In this document: piece after piece, positions 1-10,276 of the stretch
How positions within the stretch are numbered: position 1 is the stretch's first letter
How the letters are laid out: each line of letters starts with the position of its first letter
Notes under the pieces: model-generated
Told to the model about the DNA's origin: nothing
Seen by the model: only the letters and a program-made list of their open reading frames with translations
Database searches by the model: none
Translations under genes and position numbers: made by a program
Source: Pseudomonadota bacterium
Lineage (GTDB): Bacteria; Pseudomonadota; Alphaproteobacteria; Caulobacterales; Caulobacteraceae
Direction of reading: 5' to 3'
Assembly: GCA_023445955.1 (NCBI GenBank)
Contig: JAEXJH010000489.1
Span: 1 to 19,262, forward strand
Length of the DNA stretch: 19,262 nucleotides

Positions 1-1736
1 CCCTTCAGGGCGTGCGAGGCGGCGGTCGACTGCTCGACCATGGCGGCGTTCTGCTGGACGGTCTGGTCCATCTGGTTGACGGCGGCGTTGACCTGGTTGA
101 GGCCGGTGGCCTGCTCCTGGCCCGAGGCGGCGATCTCCGACACCAGGGCGTCGATCTCGCTGACCTTGCCGACGATGGCCTGCAGGGCGTCGCCGGTCTG
201 GCCGACCATCGAGACGCCTTGGTTGACCTGCTGCGACGAGGTCGAGATCAGGGTCTTGATCTCCTTGGCGGCGTCGGCCGAGCGTTGGGCCAGTGCGCGA
301 ACTTCCTGGGCGACGACCGCAAAGCCGCGACCGGCTTCACCCGCACGGGCGGCTTCGACGCCGGCGTTCAGGGCCAGCAGGTTGGTCTGGAAGGCGATCT
401 CGTCGATCACGCCGATGATCTGGCTGATCGACTGCGACGACTTCTCGATCTGGTTCATGGCCTCGACGGCGTTGCGGACCACGACGCTGGAGCGTTCGGC
501 GTCCGAACGGGTCGAGCCGACCACCTTCGAGGCTTCCTGGGCGCCGGCCGACGAGCGACGCACGGTGGCGGTGATCTCGTCGAGGGCGGCTGCGGTTTCT
601 TCCAGGCTGGCGGCCTGTTGCTCGCTGCGGCGCGACAGGTCGTCGGCGGCCGAGGCGATCTCGTCCGAGCCTGCGCCGATGCTGTTGGCGGCGTGGACGA
701 TGGTGCCCATGGCGTCTTCCAGCTGGCCGATGGCGCCGTTGAAGTCCATGCGCAGGCGCTTGTAGGCGTCCGGGAACTCCTGCTCGAGGCGGTAGGTCAG
801 GTCGCCGTCCGACAGGCGGGCGAGGCCCCCGGCGATGGCTTCCATGACGAAGGCCTGCTCCTTGGCGGCGGCGTCGGCGATGTCCTGGTTGCGGCGGCGC
901 TCGGCTTCCGTCTCGGCGCTGGCGCGCAGCTGGGCGGCTTCGGCGGTGCGCAGGGCCAGGGCGTTGTCCTTGAACACCTGGACCGAGCGGGCCATGGCTC
1001 CGACCTCGTCCTTGCGCTCGGCGCCCTGCACGTCGACGTCGACGCTGCCCTGGGCCAGGACTTCCATGGTCTTGGACAGGTTGATCAGCGGCTTGGCGAT
1101 CTTGGCCGAACCGACCCACATGGCGTACAGCATGGCCGCGCCGGCCGAGATCAGGCCGAACAGCAGCAGGATGATCGCGCCGGTCGAGGCGTCCTTCTTG
1201 GACTTGTCGACCATGGCTTGCGTTTCAGTGTTGTGGTGGTCGATCCAGGTCGAGACGTCCTTGATCAGGCTGGCGATGTCGGTGTCGATGCCGCCCATCA
1301 TCATCACGGCGGCTTCGTTGGCGGTCTGCAGGCCCATGTCCGCGCCGGCGCGGGCGTTATCGTGGATCGCCTTGAAGCGCGACCGGAAGCCGTTCAGATC
1401 CTTGACCGCGGTCGGGTCGGCCTTGGCGGCCTTGTCGAGGAAGTCGTTGCCCCGGGCGAACGCCTTCTCGATGTCCGCCGAGCCGGACTTGGCAGCTTCC
1501 GACGTACCGTCGTTGGCGACGGTGCGATAGGCGGCGTAGCCGACCGTGGAGACTTGGCGGTTGAAGCGGGCGGTGTTCAGCTCGCTGGGCGCACGCTGGT
1601 CGACCAGAATCTGGGCGGCCTTCTCGACGCTTTTGACCTGCCATACGCCGACGCCGATGCAGGCTAGCGCGACGACGGCGAGTGCGATCGCCGGGGCCAT
1701 CACCTTGGTGGAAATCTTCAGGTCGTCGAACTTCAT
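1..1736 (-). CDS. Methyl-accepting chemotaxis protein, C-terminus cut by the window edge
   Basis: This is an inner-membrane chemoreceptor that would signal through CheW/CheA to the flagellar motor. 578 residues are visible. There is a short cytoplasmic N-terminus, TM1 at about 13-34, a small mostly helical periplasmic region (about 35-185, four-helix-bundle-like, so the ligand cannot be named), and TM2 at about 186-208. A HAMP domain follows (about 209-262), then a second HAMP-like segment around 300-340 ([10 protein letters not shown]). The signalling tip is unmistakable: [20 protein letters not shown] begins at residue 446, followed by [19 protein letters not shown] probable methylation segment ([16 protein letters not shown]) starts at 373, and a second (about 540-575) runs toward the edge. 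The ATG at 1736-1734 has GAGG five bases upstream. The last codon is incomplete at base 1, so the CheR-tether or CheW-binding tail cannot be judged. The opposite strand is open over most of this length, but only the minus frame gives recognisable protein. Confidence 0.96.
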   Translation of the reverse strand, partial: MKFDDLKISTKVMAPAIALAVVALACIGVGVWQVKSVEKAAQILVDQRAPSELNTARFNRQVSTVGYAAYRTVANDGTSEAAKSGSADIEKAFARGNDFLDKAAKADPTAVKDLNGFRSRFKAIHDNARAGADMGLQTANEAAVMMMGGIDTDIASLIKDVSTWIDHHNTETQAMVDKSKKDASTGAIILLLFGLISAGAAMLYAMWVGSAKIAKPLINLSKTMEVLAQGSVDVDVQGAERKDEVGAMARSVQVFKDNALALRTAEAAQLRASAETEAERRRNQDIADAAAKEQAFVMEAIAGGLARLSDGDLTYRLEQEFPDAYKRLRMDFNGAIGQLEDAMGTIVHAANSIGAGSDEIASAADDLSRRSEQQAASLEETAAALDEITATVRRSSAGAQEASKVVGSTRSDAERSSVVVRNAVEAMNQIEKSSQSISQIIGVIDEIAFQTNLLALNAGVEAARAGEAGRGFAVVAQEVRALAQRSADAAKEIKTLISTSSQQVNQGVSMVGQTGDALQAIVGKVSEIDALVSEIAASGQEQATGLNQVNAAVNQMDQTVQQNAAMVEQSTAASHALK

Positions 1737-1814
1737 CACAGCCTCATGCGGCGCGGGCGACGGGGGAGGGCCCGGCGAAAACACACGTTTCACAGCAAGA
1801 AGACTCGAACGCCG

Positions 1815-1829
1815 TAAAATCGCGGTTAA
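1815..1829 (-). promoter_or_regulatory. Candidate CtrA-type box upstream of the chemoreceptor
   Basis: Read on the minus strand this is TTAA-N7-TTTA, one mismatch from the Caulobacter CtrA consensus TTAA-N7-TTAA. It lies about 80 bases upstream of the chemoreceptor ATG. A GANTC site (GACTC, 1802-1806), the target of the cell-cycle methylase CcrM, sits nine bases away on the promoter side. CtrA control of chemotaxis and flagellar genes is established in Caulobacter. Use of this particular site is inference. Confidence 0.4.
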
Positions 1830-1848
1830 TGCTCAGGCTTGAGTGAAC

Positions 1849-1891
1849 GACCGCGACAGCCTGACGCACCCGAAGTGAGTCGCGGTCAGGC
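1849..1891 (-). terminator. Inverted-repeat cluster over the end of xerC
   Basis: Two inverted repeats overlap the xerC stop codon. GACCGCGAC pairs with GTCGCGGTC (1849-1857 with 1879-1887, 21-base spacer). GCCTGAC pairs with GTCAGGC (1859-1865 with 1885-1891). The arms are interleaved and share three bases. No T-tract follows, so if this is a terminator it is not a classic intrinsic one. Confidence 0.3.
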
Positions 1892-2815
1892 CTTCGGATG
1901 GGCGGCTGCGTAGGCCGCGAGCAGGCCGGCGGCGTCGACCTGCGTATAGCGCTGGGTCGTCGACAGCGAGGCGTGGCCCAGCAGGTCCTGAATGGCTCGC
2001 AGATCCGCGCCCGCGCCCAGCAGATGGGTGGCGAAGGCGTGGCGGAAGGCGTGCGGCGTCACCCGGTCGGAGAGGCCAAGGCGCCCGCGCAGGGTCTGGA
2101 CCAGGCCCTGGACGTGGCGGGGCGACAGCGGCCCGCCGCGCTTGGCGCGGAACAGCGGCTCGTCGGCGGTCAGCACGAACGGCAGCTCGTCCAGATAGAC
2201 GTTTACCGCGTCGCGCACCGCGTCCAGCACCGGCACGATCCGGGTCTTGCCGCCCTTGCCGGTGATGCGGATGGCAGCGCCAAGCGGCGCGTCGGCGTGC
2301 GTCAGCGACAGAGCCTCGCTGATCCGCAGGCCGCAACCCCACAGCAGGGTCAGCACCGCTTCGTCGCGGGCGGTCTCCCAGGGATCGCGCTCGGTGTCGC
2401 CCGAAGCTTCGGTGATCAGGTCGCGGGCCTGGTCTTCGGAGACGGGGCGCGGCAGGCCGATCTTCAGGCGCGGGCCGCGTACGAGCTCGACGGCGGCGTT
2501 GGCCACGCCGTGGCGTTGGTCGAGATATTTGTGAAAGGCGCGGATCGACGACAGCGCCTGGCTGATCGAGCGCGGGGCCAGGGCGTCGTCACCCTGGCGG
2601 CGGAAGGCCAGATAGCCGCGCAGGTCGGCGGCCGAGATCTCGCCCATGGCCGACAGGCTGACGCTCTCGCCGCGATGCCGCTCCAGGAAGTTCAGATAGG
2701 CCAGGACGTTGTCGCCATAGGCCCGCACCGTACGCGGCGAGGCCCGGCGCTCCAGCGTCAGGTAGTCCAGCCAGGCGGCGTAGGCCTGGCGCCCAGACCT
2801 GACGCCTAGCGTCAC
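1886..2815 (-). CDS. xerC: Tyrosine site-specific recombinase XerC
   Basis: With XerD this recombinase would resolve chromosome dimers at dif during cell division. The 309-residue length is normal for the family. The N-terminal core-binding (SAM-like) domain covers about 10-100 and the catalytic domain about 120-305. All catalytic positions are visible: Arg164 (CGLRISEAL), Lys187 (GKGGKTR), His255 and Arg258 (HAFRHAFATHLL), His281 (LLGHASLSTTQRY) and the nucleophile Tyr290. The start is GTG. It overlaps the stop of the upstream DUF484 gene by four bases (GTGA), which points to translational coupling. The same DUF484-xerC order occurs in many proteobacteria, which supports chromosomal XerC over a phage or integron integrase. 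No XerD or dif site was identified here. Confidence 0.95.
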   Translation of the reverse strand: MTLGVRSGRQAYAAWLDYLTLERRASPRTVRAYGDNVLAYLNFLERHRGESVSLSAMGEISAADLRGYLAFRRQGDDALAPRSISQALSSIRAFHKYLDQRHGVANAAVELVRGPRLKIGLPRPVSEDQARDLITEASGDTERDPWETARDEAVLTLLWGCGLRISEALSLTHADAPLGAAIRITGKGGKTRIVPVLDAVRDAVNVYLDELPFVLTADEPLFRAKRGGPLSPRHVQGLVQTLRGRLGLSDRVTPHAFRHAFATHLLGAGADLRAIQDLLGHASLSTTQRYTQVDAAGLLAAYAAAHPKA

Positions 2816-3489
2816 AGGACCGGCCAGCGCTCGGCCGTGCGCTCGACGACGCGGGCCAGGAAGTTGACCAGCTCGGTGCCCATGTCGGCGGTGAAGCCTT
2901 CCGGATCGGTCGAGCCGAAGGCGACCAGGGCCTCGCGGCGCGGCTCCCAGATGGCCATGCGGACCAGGGCCATGCTGCGGATGGTCTCGGCGGCGTCGCC
3001 GAACAAGGGCAGGGCGGGGGCGAAGAAGCCCATGCGGGCGATCGGCGCCTCGCCCAGGATCATGTCGACCTGGCCTTCTGCGAGAATGTACCAGCCGGCG
3101 GGCACGCGGGTGGGGCCTTCCAGGGCGATGGTCCCGGCGGCCAGGCCAAAGCGGCCGCGGGCCATCTCGTCGACGCGGCGGGCGAGATCGGAGTGGTTGC
3201 GGGCGTCCAGCAGGTCGATGACCGCGGCGTGGGTCTGGGCCTGGGCCGAGTAGTTGGCGCGGGCGTTGGCCTCGATCGCCTGGCGGACGCTGGCCTCGCG
3301 CTTGTGGGCGGCGGCGGCGCGGGCCAGGGCTCGGGGGCCGAAGTCGACGACATTGGCCGCGTCGACCCGCAGGCCCAGCTCGCCCAGCAGGTCCTCGTCG
3401 TGGCGCAGGAATTCAGGCTGGACGCGCAGGAAGTCGCGGACGCTGTCGGCGTCGACTGGTTTCCGGCTGGCGTTGGTCGCGTCGCTCAT
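2812..3489 (-). CDS. DUF484 family protein (GAF-like), coupled to xerC
   Basis: 225 residues from the chosen ATG. The N-terminus (about 10-35, VRDFLRVQPEFLRHDEDLL) is the typical DUF484 opening, followed by a helical segment (about 50-90) and a GAF-like alpha/beta region to the end. The biochemical role is unknown. The family is repeatedly found next to xerC, sometimes with dapF. I chose the ATG at 3489 because GGGGAC lies just upstream and the protein then begins directly with family-like sequence. A GTG at 3513 would add eight residues but has no obvious ribosome site. Its stop overlaps the xerC start, so the two are probably co-transcribed from a promoter between here and priA. Confidence 0.87.
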   Translation of the reverse strand: MSDATNASRKPVDADSVRDFLRVQPEFLRHDEDLLGELGLRVDAANVVDFGPRALARAAAAHKREASVRQAIEANARANYSAQAQTHAAVIDLLDARNHSDLARRVDEMARGRFGLAAGTIALEGPTRVPAGWYILAEGQVDMILGEAPIARMGFFAPALPLFGDAAETIRSMALVRMAIWEPRREALVAFGSTDPEGFTADMGTELVNFLARVVERTAERWPVL

Positions 3490-3540
3490 CGTCGTCCCCA
3501 CGGTAAAAAGCACTCGATCCGGATGAAGCGGGCAAGACGG

Positions 3541-3555
3541 TTAATGTCCGCTTGA
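3541..3555 (+). promoter_or_regulatory. Candidate CtrA-type box between DUF484-xerC and priA
   Basis: TTAA-N7-TTGA, one mismatch from TTAA-N7-TTAA. It is centred in the divergent gap, about 50 bases from the DUF484 start and 58 from the priA start. Short motifs like this occur by chance, though less often in DNA this GC-rich. Regulation is inferred only. Confidence 0.25.
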
Positions 3556-3613
3556 TGACGACCACGAGGCGCCTCTCGACCTGGGGACGGTTTGGCGGCA
3601 AAAGCATGCCGTC

Positions 3614-5773
<2,160 letters not shown>

Positions 5774-5776
5774 CGG

Positions 5777-7360
5777 TCAGTTCGTCGGCTCGTCCTTCAC
5801 CAGCACCGGAGCCCCCGCCGCCGGCTGGTGCGAGCGCAGGGGCAGGGCGGGGATCATCAGGATCACGAGAAGGCCGGCGGCGATCACGAACAGGGCCGCG
5901 ACCATCACGCCGCTGACGGCGTTGATCAGCGCGCCTTGCAGCACCGGATCGGCGTGGGCCGCCTGGCCCTTGGCCGCCGCCTGGACGGCCATGCCTTCCA
6001 GCTTGCCCAGGTCCAGGCCGCCGCCGGGCAGGCTGGCCAGGCGGGCGGTCAGCATCGTGCCGGCCAGGGCCGCGCCGACGGTCGAGCCGATCTGGCGGAA
6101 GAACTGGTTGGAGCTGGTGGCCACGCCGATGTCGCGCGGGTCGACGGCGTTCTGGGTGGCGATGTTGAACAGGCTCTGGCCGGGGCCAAGGCCCAGGCCG
6201 ACGAAGGCCAGCAGGGCGCACAGCAGCGGCAGGCTGTGGATCTTCGACAGGTCGTGCAGCAGGAACACCGCCACCAGCAGGATGACAGCGCCGCCCAACA
6301 TGAACGGCTTGTACTTGCCGGTCTTGCTGACCAGCTGGCCGGCGATGGTGCTGCTGACGATCAGCCCGCCCATCAGCGGCAACATGGTCATGCCGCTGAC
6401 CGTGGCGGGCACGCCGCGACCCAGCTGCAGGAACAGCGGCAGGAACATCACCACGCCCATGAAGGCCATGGAGATCAGGAAGCCGGCCAGGTTGGCGGTG
6501 GTGAACACCCGGTTCTGGAACAGGTGCATCGGCAGGATCGGGTTCGACACCTTGGTCTCGGCGATCACGAAGGCGACCAGCGACACGGCGGCCAGGGCGA
6601 ACAGGCCCAGGCTCTGCGGCGAGCCCCAGGCGAAGTTGTGACCACCCAGGCTGAGCGCCAGCAGGAACGGCACGAAGGCGGCGATCAGCAGGGCCGCGCC
6701 CAGGAAGTCGATCTTGCCGGCCCGGCGGTGTTCCAGCTTGGGCATCTTCACGATGACCATGAACAGCGACAGCAAGCTGAGCGGCAGGTTGACGTAGAAC
6801 ACCCAGCGCCAGCCGGCGACCGTCTGGGTCCCGATCTGCACCGTGCCGTGGTCGGTGAAATAGCCGCCGATGATCGGGCCCAGCACGCTGGCCAGGCCGA
6901 ACACCGAGCCGAAGATGCCGGCGAACTTGCCCCGCTCGCGCGGCGGATAGAGGTCGGCGATGATCGCGAAGGCGGTGGTGAAGAGGGCCCCGCCGCCGAC
7001 GCCCTGCAGGGCGCGGAACACGATCAGCTGCACCATGCCCGGCATGCCCAGGATGGTCCCGAACTCGCCCGCTAGACCCGACAGCCACGAGCCCGCGAGA
7101 AAGATCGAGATGCCGGTGATCAGCACCGGCTTGCGGCCGAAGATGTCGCCCAGCTTGCCCCAGATCGGCACCATCACCGTCGAGGTCAGCAGGTAGGCCG
7201 TGGTCACCCACGAATAGAGATTGAGGCCGTTCAGCTCGGAGATGATGCGCGGCATCGCCGTCGAGACGATGGTCTGGTCCAGCGCGCTGAGCAGGAACAC
7301 GATCATCAGCGCCGTCAGGGTCAGGCGGCGCTCGGCGTCGGTAAAGGTCTGCGAGGTCAT
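5777..7360 (-). CDS. MFS drug efflux transporter, DHA2 (EmrB/QacA) family
   Basis: 527 residues, about 14 membrane segments, consistent with a proton-coupled multidrug exporter of the inner membrane. Family motifs are clear: LDQTIVSTAMPRI (27-39, motif D1), GKLGDIFGRKP (68-78, motif A), FRALQGVGGG (115-124, motif B) and GSVFGLASVLGPIIGGYFTD (151-170, motif C). A long hydrophilic stretch near 430-480 precedes the last helix. Substrate cannot be read from sequence. No EmrA-type membrane-fusion gene and no TetR/MarR gene sits beside it, although an inverted repeat lies 14-46 bases upstream of the start. It follows the TerC gene on the same strand with a 67-base gap. Confidence 0.93.
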   Translation of the reverse strand: MTSQTFTDAERRLTLTALMIVFLLSALDQTIVSTAMPRIISELNGLNLYSWVTTAYLLTSTVMVPIWGKLGDIFGRKPVLITGISIFLAGSWLSGLAGEFGTILGMPGMVQLIVFRALQGVGGGALFTTAFAIIADLYPPRERGKFAGIFGSVFGLASVLGPIIGGYFTDHGTVQIGTQTVAGWRWVFYVNLPLSLLSLFMVIVKMPKLEHRRAGKIDFLGAALLIAAFVPFLLALSLGGHNFAWGSPQSLGLFALAAVSLVAFVIAETKVSNPILPMHLFQNRVFTTANLAGFLISMAFMGVVMFLPLFLQLGRGVPATVSGMTMLPLMGGLIVSSTIAGQLVSKTGKYKPFMLGGAVILLVAVFLLHDLSKIHSLPLLCALLAFVGLGLGPGQSLFNIATQNAVDPRDIGVATSSNQFFRQIGSTVGAALAGTMLTARLASLPGGGLDLGKLEGMAVQAAAKGQAAHADPVLQGALINAVSGVMVAALFVIAAGLLVILMIPALPLRSHQPAAGAPVLVKDEPTN

Positions 7361-7373
7361 CGGGGCCTTGGGA

Positions 7374-7406
7374 GCGTGATAAGCCGGGGCCGCCGACCTA
7401 TCACGC
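7374..7406. promoter_or_regulatory. Inverted repeat before the MFS gene (possible operator)
   Basis: Perfect eight-base arms GCGTGATA (7374-7381) and TATCACGC (7399-7406) are separated by 17 bases. The site is immediately upstream of the MFS start and about 22 bases beyond the TerC stop, so it could be a repressor site for the pump or a hairpin ending the TerC message. No T-tract follows on the minus strand, which slightly favours an operator. Confidence 0.35.
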
Positions 7407-7427
7407 CCTCGAGGCTGGAAGTAGGGG

Positions 7428-8216
7428 CTAGTGCTCCTTCTTCGTCCCGCGCTTGCGGGCCATCATGTTCAGGGCCTCGACCCCGGCCGAGAAGGCCATG
7501 GCGGTATAGATGTAGCCCTTGGGCACGTGTGCGCCGAAGCCCTCGGCGATCAGCACGGTGCCGATCATCAAGAGGAAGCCCAGGGCCAGCATCACCACGG
7601 TCGGGTTGTTGTTGATGAAGTTGGCCAGCGGGTCGGCGGCCAGCAGCATCACGGTCACGGCGATGATCACCGCGGCCACCATGATCGGCAGGTGATCGGT
7701 CATGCCCACGGCGGTCAGGATCGAGTCGATCGAGAACACCAGGTCCAGCAGGATGATCTGGAAGATCGCCGCGCCGACATTGGAGATGACCTGGGTGGCC
7801 TTGTCCTTTTCCAGCACGTCGTCGCTGACGCCGGGATCGACGGTGTGGTGGATCTCCTTGGTCGCCTTCCAGATCAGGAACACGCCGCCGGCGATCAGGA
7901 TCAGGTCGCGCCACGAGAAGGCGGTCTCGAACCCGGGCTCGCCATGCGCGCCGACGGGACCGGTAATGCCGAGGTCGAAGACCGGCGCGGTCAGGCCGAC
8001 GATGAAGGCGATGGTCGACAGCAAGACGAGGCGCATGATCAGCGCCAGCGAGATGCCGATGCGGCGCACCTTGGTGCGGTGCTCGGGCGGCAGCTTGTTC
8101 GACAGGATGGAAATGAAGACCAGATTGTCGATCCCCAGAACCACTTCCATGATCACGAGGGTCACCAGCGCGGCCCAGGCGGCCGGGTCGGCGACCAGGT
8201 GAAGGAGTTCGTTCAT
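7428..8216 (-). CDS. TerC family integral membrane protein
   Basis: 262 residues, about seven membrane helices. The two TerC signature segments with acidic residues in the membrane are present: EVVLGIDN (24-31) and DLVFSIDS (158-165). The family includes Alx/MeeF-type and YceF/YkoY-type proteins linked to manganese or other metal efflux and to metalation of secreted proteins. The 'tellurium resistance' label is historical and there are no ter genes here. A charged cytoplasmic loop at about 117-142 ([13 protein letters not shown]) is typical. The ATG at 8216 is preceded by GAGG four bases upstream. No yybP-ykoY manganese riboswitch is recognisable in the 131-base gap to the divergent acyltransferase. 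Confidence 0.93.
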   Translation of the reverse strand: MNELLHLVADPAAWAALVTLVIMEVVLGIDNLVFISILSNKLPPEHRTKVRRIGISLALIMRLVLLSTIAFIVGLTAPVFDLGITGPVGAHGEPGFETAFSWRDLILIAGGVFLIWKATKEIHHTVDPGVSDDVLEKDKATQVISNVGAAIFQIILLDLVFSIDSILTAVGMTDHLPIMVAAVIIAVTVMLLAADPLANFINNNPTVVMLALGFLLMIGTVLIAEGFGAHVPKGYIYTAMAFSAGVEALNMMARKRGTKKEH

Positions 8217-8300
8217 CGGTCCTCGCTAAGGTTATCGGCCAAGCCGTCGTTTCGCGTACGCATACATGTAACACAGCGAGATAGGCGGGTAACGCTGATC

Positions 8301-8322
8301 TTTCCACCGTGGGGGATGGAAA
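8301..8322. promoter_or_regulatory. Inverted repeat in the TerC/acyltransferase divergent promoter region
   Basis: TTTCCA (8301-8306) and TGGAAA (8317-8322) flank a ten-base G-rich spacer. The repeat lies 26 bases from the acyltransferase start and 85 from the TerC start. It could be an operator or a small 5'-leader hairpin. The evidence is symmetry and position only. Confidence 0.25.
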
Positions 8323-8347
8323 GTCGGTCCCTTAAGGAACGCCGTCG

Positions 8348-9445
8348 ATGCAGGACGCCGCCCACATCAAGCCCCTGACCGCCTTGCGGTTCTTCGCCGC
8401 CTTCTGGGTGGTGATGTTCCACTATTGGCCCAAGCTGGACGTCGGCTTCACGCCGGCGATCGCGCAGAAGGGCTATCTGGGGGTCGAGGCGTTCTTCGTC
8501 CTGTCGGGCTTCATCCTGTGCCACGTCTATCTGAGCGGGTTCGGGGAAGGGCGGTTCCGCTATGGCGACTTCCTGTGGAACCGGCTGGCGCGGGTCTATC
8601 CGCTGCACCTGGCCACCCTGGTCGGCGTCGGGGCCATGGCCATCGCCGGCGGCGTCGCGGGGCTGAGGGTCGATCCCAACATCCTGTCCTGGCCGTCGCT
8701 GCCGGCCAACCTGCTGCTGGTCCACGCCTGGGGCTTCGCGCCCGTGGCCGGCTGGAACCACGCCTCGTGGTCGATCTCGGCCGAGTGGTTCGCCTACCTG
8801 ACCTTCCCGGCCTTCGCTTTCGCGGCGTGGAAGCTGCGCGAGCGGCCTGTCGTGGCGGTGCTGGGCGCCCTGGCGGTGATCGCCGGGCTCTATCCCGCCT
8901 TCCAGGCCCTGGCGGGTTTCCCGCTGACCGAGGCGACCATCAAGTGGGGCGCGCTGCGCATCGTGCCGTGTTTCGCGTTCGGCTGCGCCCTGCACGCCTT
9001 GTGGCGCTCGGACCGATTCCCTAGCCGACTCAGCGGCTACGGCGCCGCTTTATTGGGCACGGCCACGCTTGCGGCGATCCAGTTTTCCGCACCCGATCTG
9101 GTGATTGTCATGCTTTTGGGCGGGCTTATTTTCATGCTCGCGACCCTCGCCAAGACCGGTTTCGAGTTTGCTGGACAGCCAGTCTTCGTCTATCTCGGCG
9201 AGATCAGCTACTCGACCTACATGATTTGCATCCCGTGGAAGATCCTGGCGATCAATGCCGCGGCCAAGCTGTTCAATATCCAGGGTGACAAGTTGCCGCT
9301 GCTAATCTGGGCCGTAATTGTCGCCGCGCTGATCCCGTTGTCGGCGATTTCCTATCACGTCATAGAAAATCCGTGCCGGGAGTGGATGAAGTCTCTGGCC
9401 AAGAACCGCAAACAGCGCCGCTTGGCGCTCGCAGGTGCGGCATAA
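8348..9445 (+). CDS. Acyltransferase 3 family membrane protein (OafA/NodX-like)
   Basis: 365 residues with about ten membrane helices. The family transfers acyl groups (often acetyl) from the cytoplasm to surface sugars such as O-antigen, exopolysaccharide or peptidoglycan. Visible marks are ALRFFAAFWVVMFHY (12-26, with the family's essential His at 25), GVEAFFVLSGFIL (45-57), NRLARVYPLH (78-87), SWSISAEWFAYL in the middle, EISYSTYM late, and YHVIENPCREW near the C-terminus. There is no SGNH extension. The acceptor is unknown because no polysaccharide cluster surrounds it. AAGGAA lies upstream of the ATG. From about 9010 onward the DNA is clearly less GC-rich (34-35 G/C per 60 in lines 9121 and 9301, against 46 in line 8581). 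Confidence 0.92.
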   Translation: MQDAAHIKPLTALRFFAAFWVVMFHYWPKLDVGFTPAIAQKGYLGVEAFFVLSGFILCHVYLSGFGEGRFRYGDFLWNRLARVYPLHLATLVGVGAMAIAGGVAGLRVDPNILSWPSLPANLLLVHAWGFAPVAGWNHASWSISAEWFAYLTFPAFAFAAWKLRERPVVAVLGALAVIAGLYPAFQALAGFPLTEATIKWGALRIVPCFAFGCALHALWRSDRFPSRLSGYGAALLGTATLAAIQFSAPDLVIVMLLGGLIFMLATLAKTGFEFAGQPVFVYLGEISYSTYMICIPWKILAINAAAKLFNIQGDKLPLLIWAVIVAALIPLSAISYHVIENPCREWMKSLAKNRKQRRLALAGAA

Positions 9446-9512
9446 ACACTCTTTTCACCAGTCCCTGGCAGGGTTATCCCTTAGCCCAGTGACGCGGGGG
9501 AGTACCCACAGC

Positions 9513-10214
9513 ATGACGAAACGGACGAGGGCCCTTCTGGGTTCCCTGGCCGCTGCCGCCATGATTTGCTTTGCGCCGGTAGCGGCCAATGCAGATGGCT
9601 ATTGGCAGTGCGTGCCGTTCGCCCGTCTGATGTCGGGTATCCAGATCTTTGGCGACGCCCGCACGTGGTGGTCGCAAGCCGCCGGCAAGTACGACACGGG
9701 TTCGACCCCGAAGATCGGCTCGGTGCTCTCCTTCAAGCCTACCGCCCGCATGAATCTCGGTCACGTGGCTTTCGTCAGCCAGGTGCTGACCGACCGGGTG
9801 ATCCAGGTCACCCACGCCAACTGGTCGATCATCGAAGGCGATCGCGGCCAGATCGAAAAGGACGTCACCGTCGTCGACGTCTCGCCCAACGGCGACTGGA
9901 CGCAGGTCAAGGTCTGGTACGACCCGATCCGCGACCTGGGCACCAGCGTCTATCCGACCAACGGCTTCATCTACCAGGACGCCCAGGCGACCAAGATCGC
10001 CATGGCCACCAGCAAGATCGCCATGGCCCAGAACGCCGTGGTCTCGGCCGCCAAGCAGGCCGCCAACCAGGTCGCCAACTCGGTCCGTTCCTCGCCGCTG
10101 GACATCATCGGCCAGGCCGCCGACTCGACCGATCGTATCGCCGCTCTGATCGAGGCCGCCGCCGGCGGTGGTTCGTCGAGCGACACGAGCAACAAGCAGA
10201 ACGCGCCCCGCTAG
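9513..10214 (+). CDS. Secreted CHAP-domain protein (putative peptidoglycan amidase/endopeptidase)
   Basis: 233 residues from the ATG at 9513, which has GGGGGAG upstream and gives a clean signal peptide (MTKR, hydrophobic core, AANA cleavage near residue 27). An in-frame ATG at 9435 overlaps the acyltransferase and would bury the signal peptide. The CHAP domain covers about 28-145. The likely catalytic residues are Cys33 (WQCVPFARL), His84 (LGHVAFV) and a polar residue in HANWS (101-105, probably Asn103). This is the NlpC/P60-related Cys-His fold that cuts peptidoglycan peptides. The C-terminal third (155-233) is an alanine-rich helix with a seven-residue repeat and no known domain. It may be a coiled coil or a wall-association segment. 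Confidence 0.88.
   Translation: MTKRTRALLGSLAAAAMICFAPVAANADGYWQCVPFARLMSGIQIFGDARTWWSQAAGKYDTGSTPKIGSVLSFKPTARMNLGHVAFVSQVLTDRVIQVTHANWSIIEGDRGQIEKDVTVVDVSPNGDWTQVKVWYDPIRDLGTSVYPTNGFIYQDAQATKIAMATSKIAMAQNAVVSAAKQAANQVANSVRSSPLDIIGQAADSTDRIAALIEAAAGGGSSSDTSNKQNAPR
9993..10028 (+). repeat. Short direct repeat inside the CHAP gene
   Basis: The 15-base unit AAGATCGCCATGGCC occurs at 9993-10007 and 10014-10028, a period of 21 bases. It encodes KIAMATS followed by KIAMAQN, a heptad duplication in the helical tail. Confidence 0.7.
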
Positions 10215-10276
10215 TCGGAGCGCGTTGACCTTGCGCGCGGGCCGGGGCACACCCGACCCGCAGTAGGGGCGGCTCG

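Noticed and set aside
12..1667. Long plus-strand open frame opposite the chemoreceptor
   Set aside because: It is an antisense shadow produced by high GC. The minus frame encodes an unmistakable chemoreceptor, while this one is a Gly/Asp/Leu-rich sequence with no family features.
1886..2815. Recombinase as the integrase of a mobile element or integron
   Set aside because: It is coupled to DUF484, has normal XerC length, and has no att repeats, tRNA, cargo or integron insertion nearby.
7428..8216. Tellurite-resistance system
   Set aside because: Only a TerC-family protein is present. No TerA, TerB, TerD, TerE or TerZ genes are nearby, and the family's general role is in metal handling.
8217..8347. 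yybP-ykoY manganese riboswitch ahead of the TerC gene
   Set aside because: TerC genes often carry one, but I could not find its conserved internal loops or stems in this gap.
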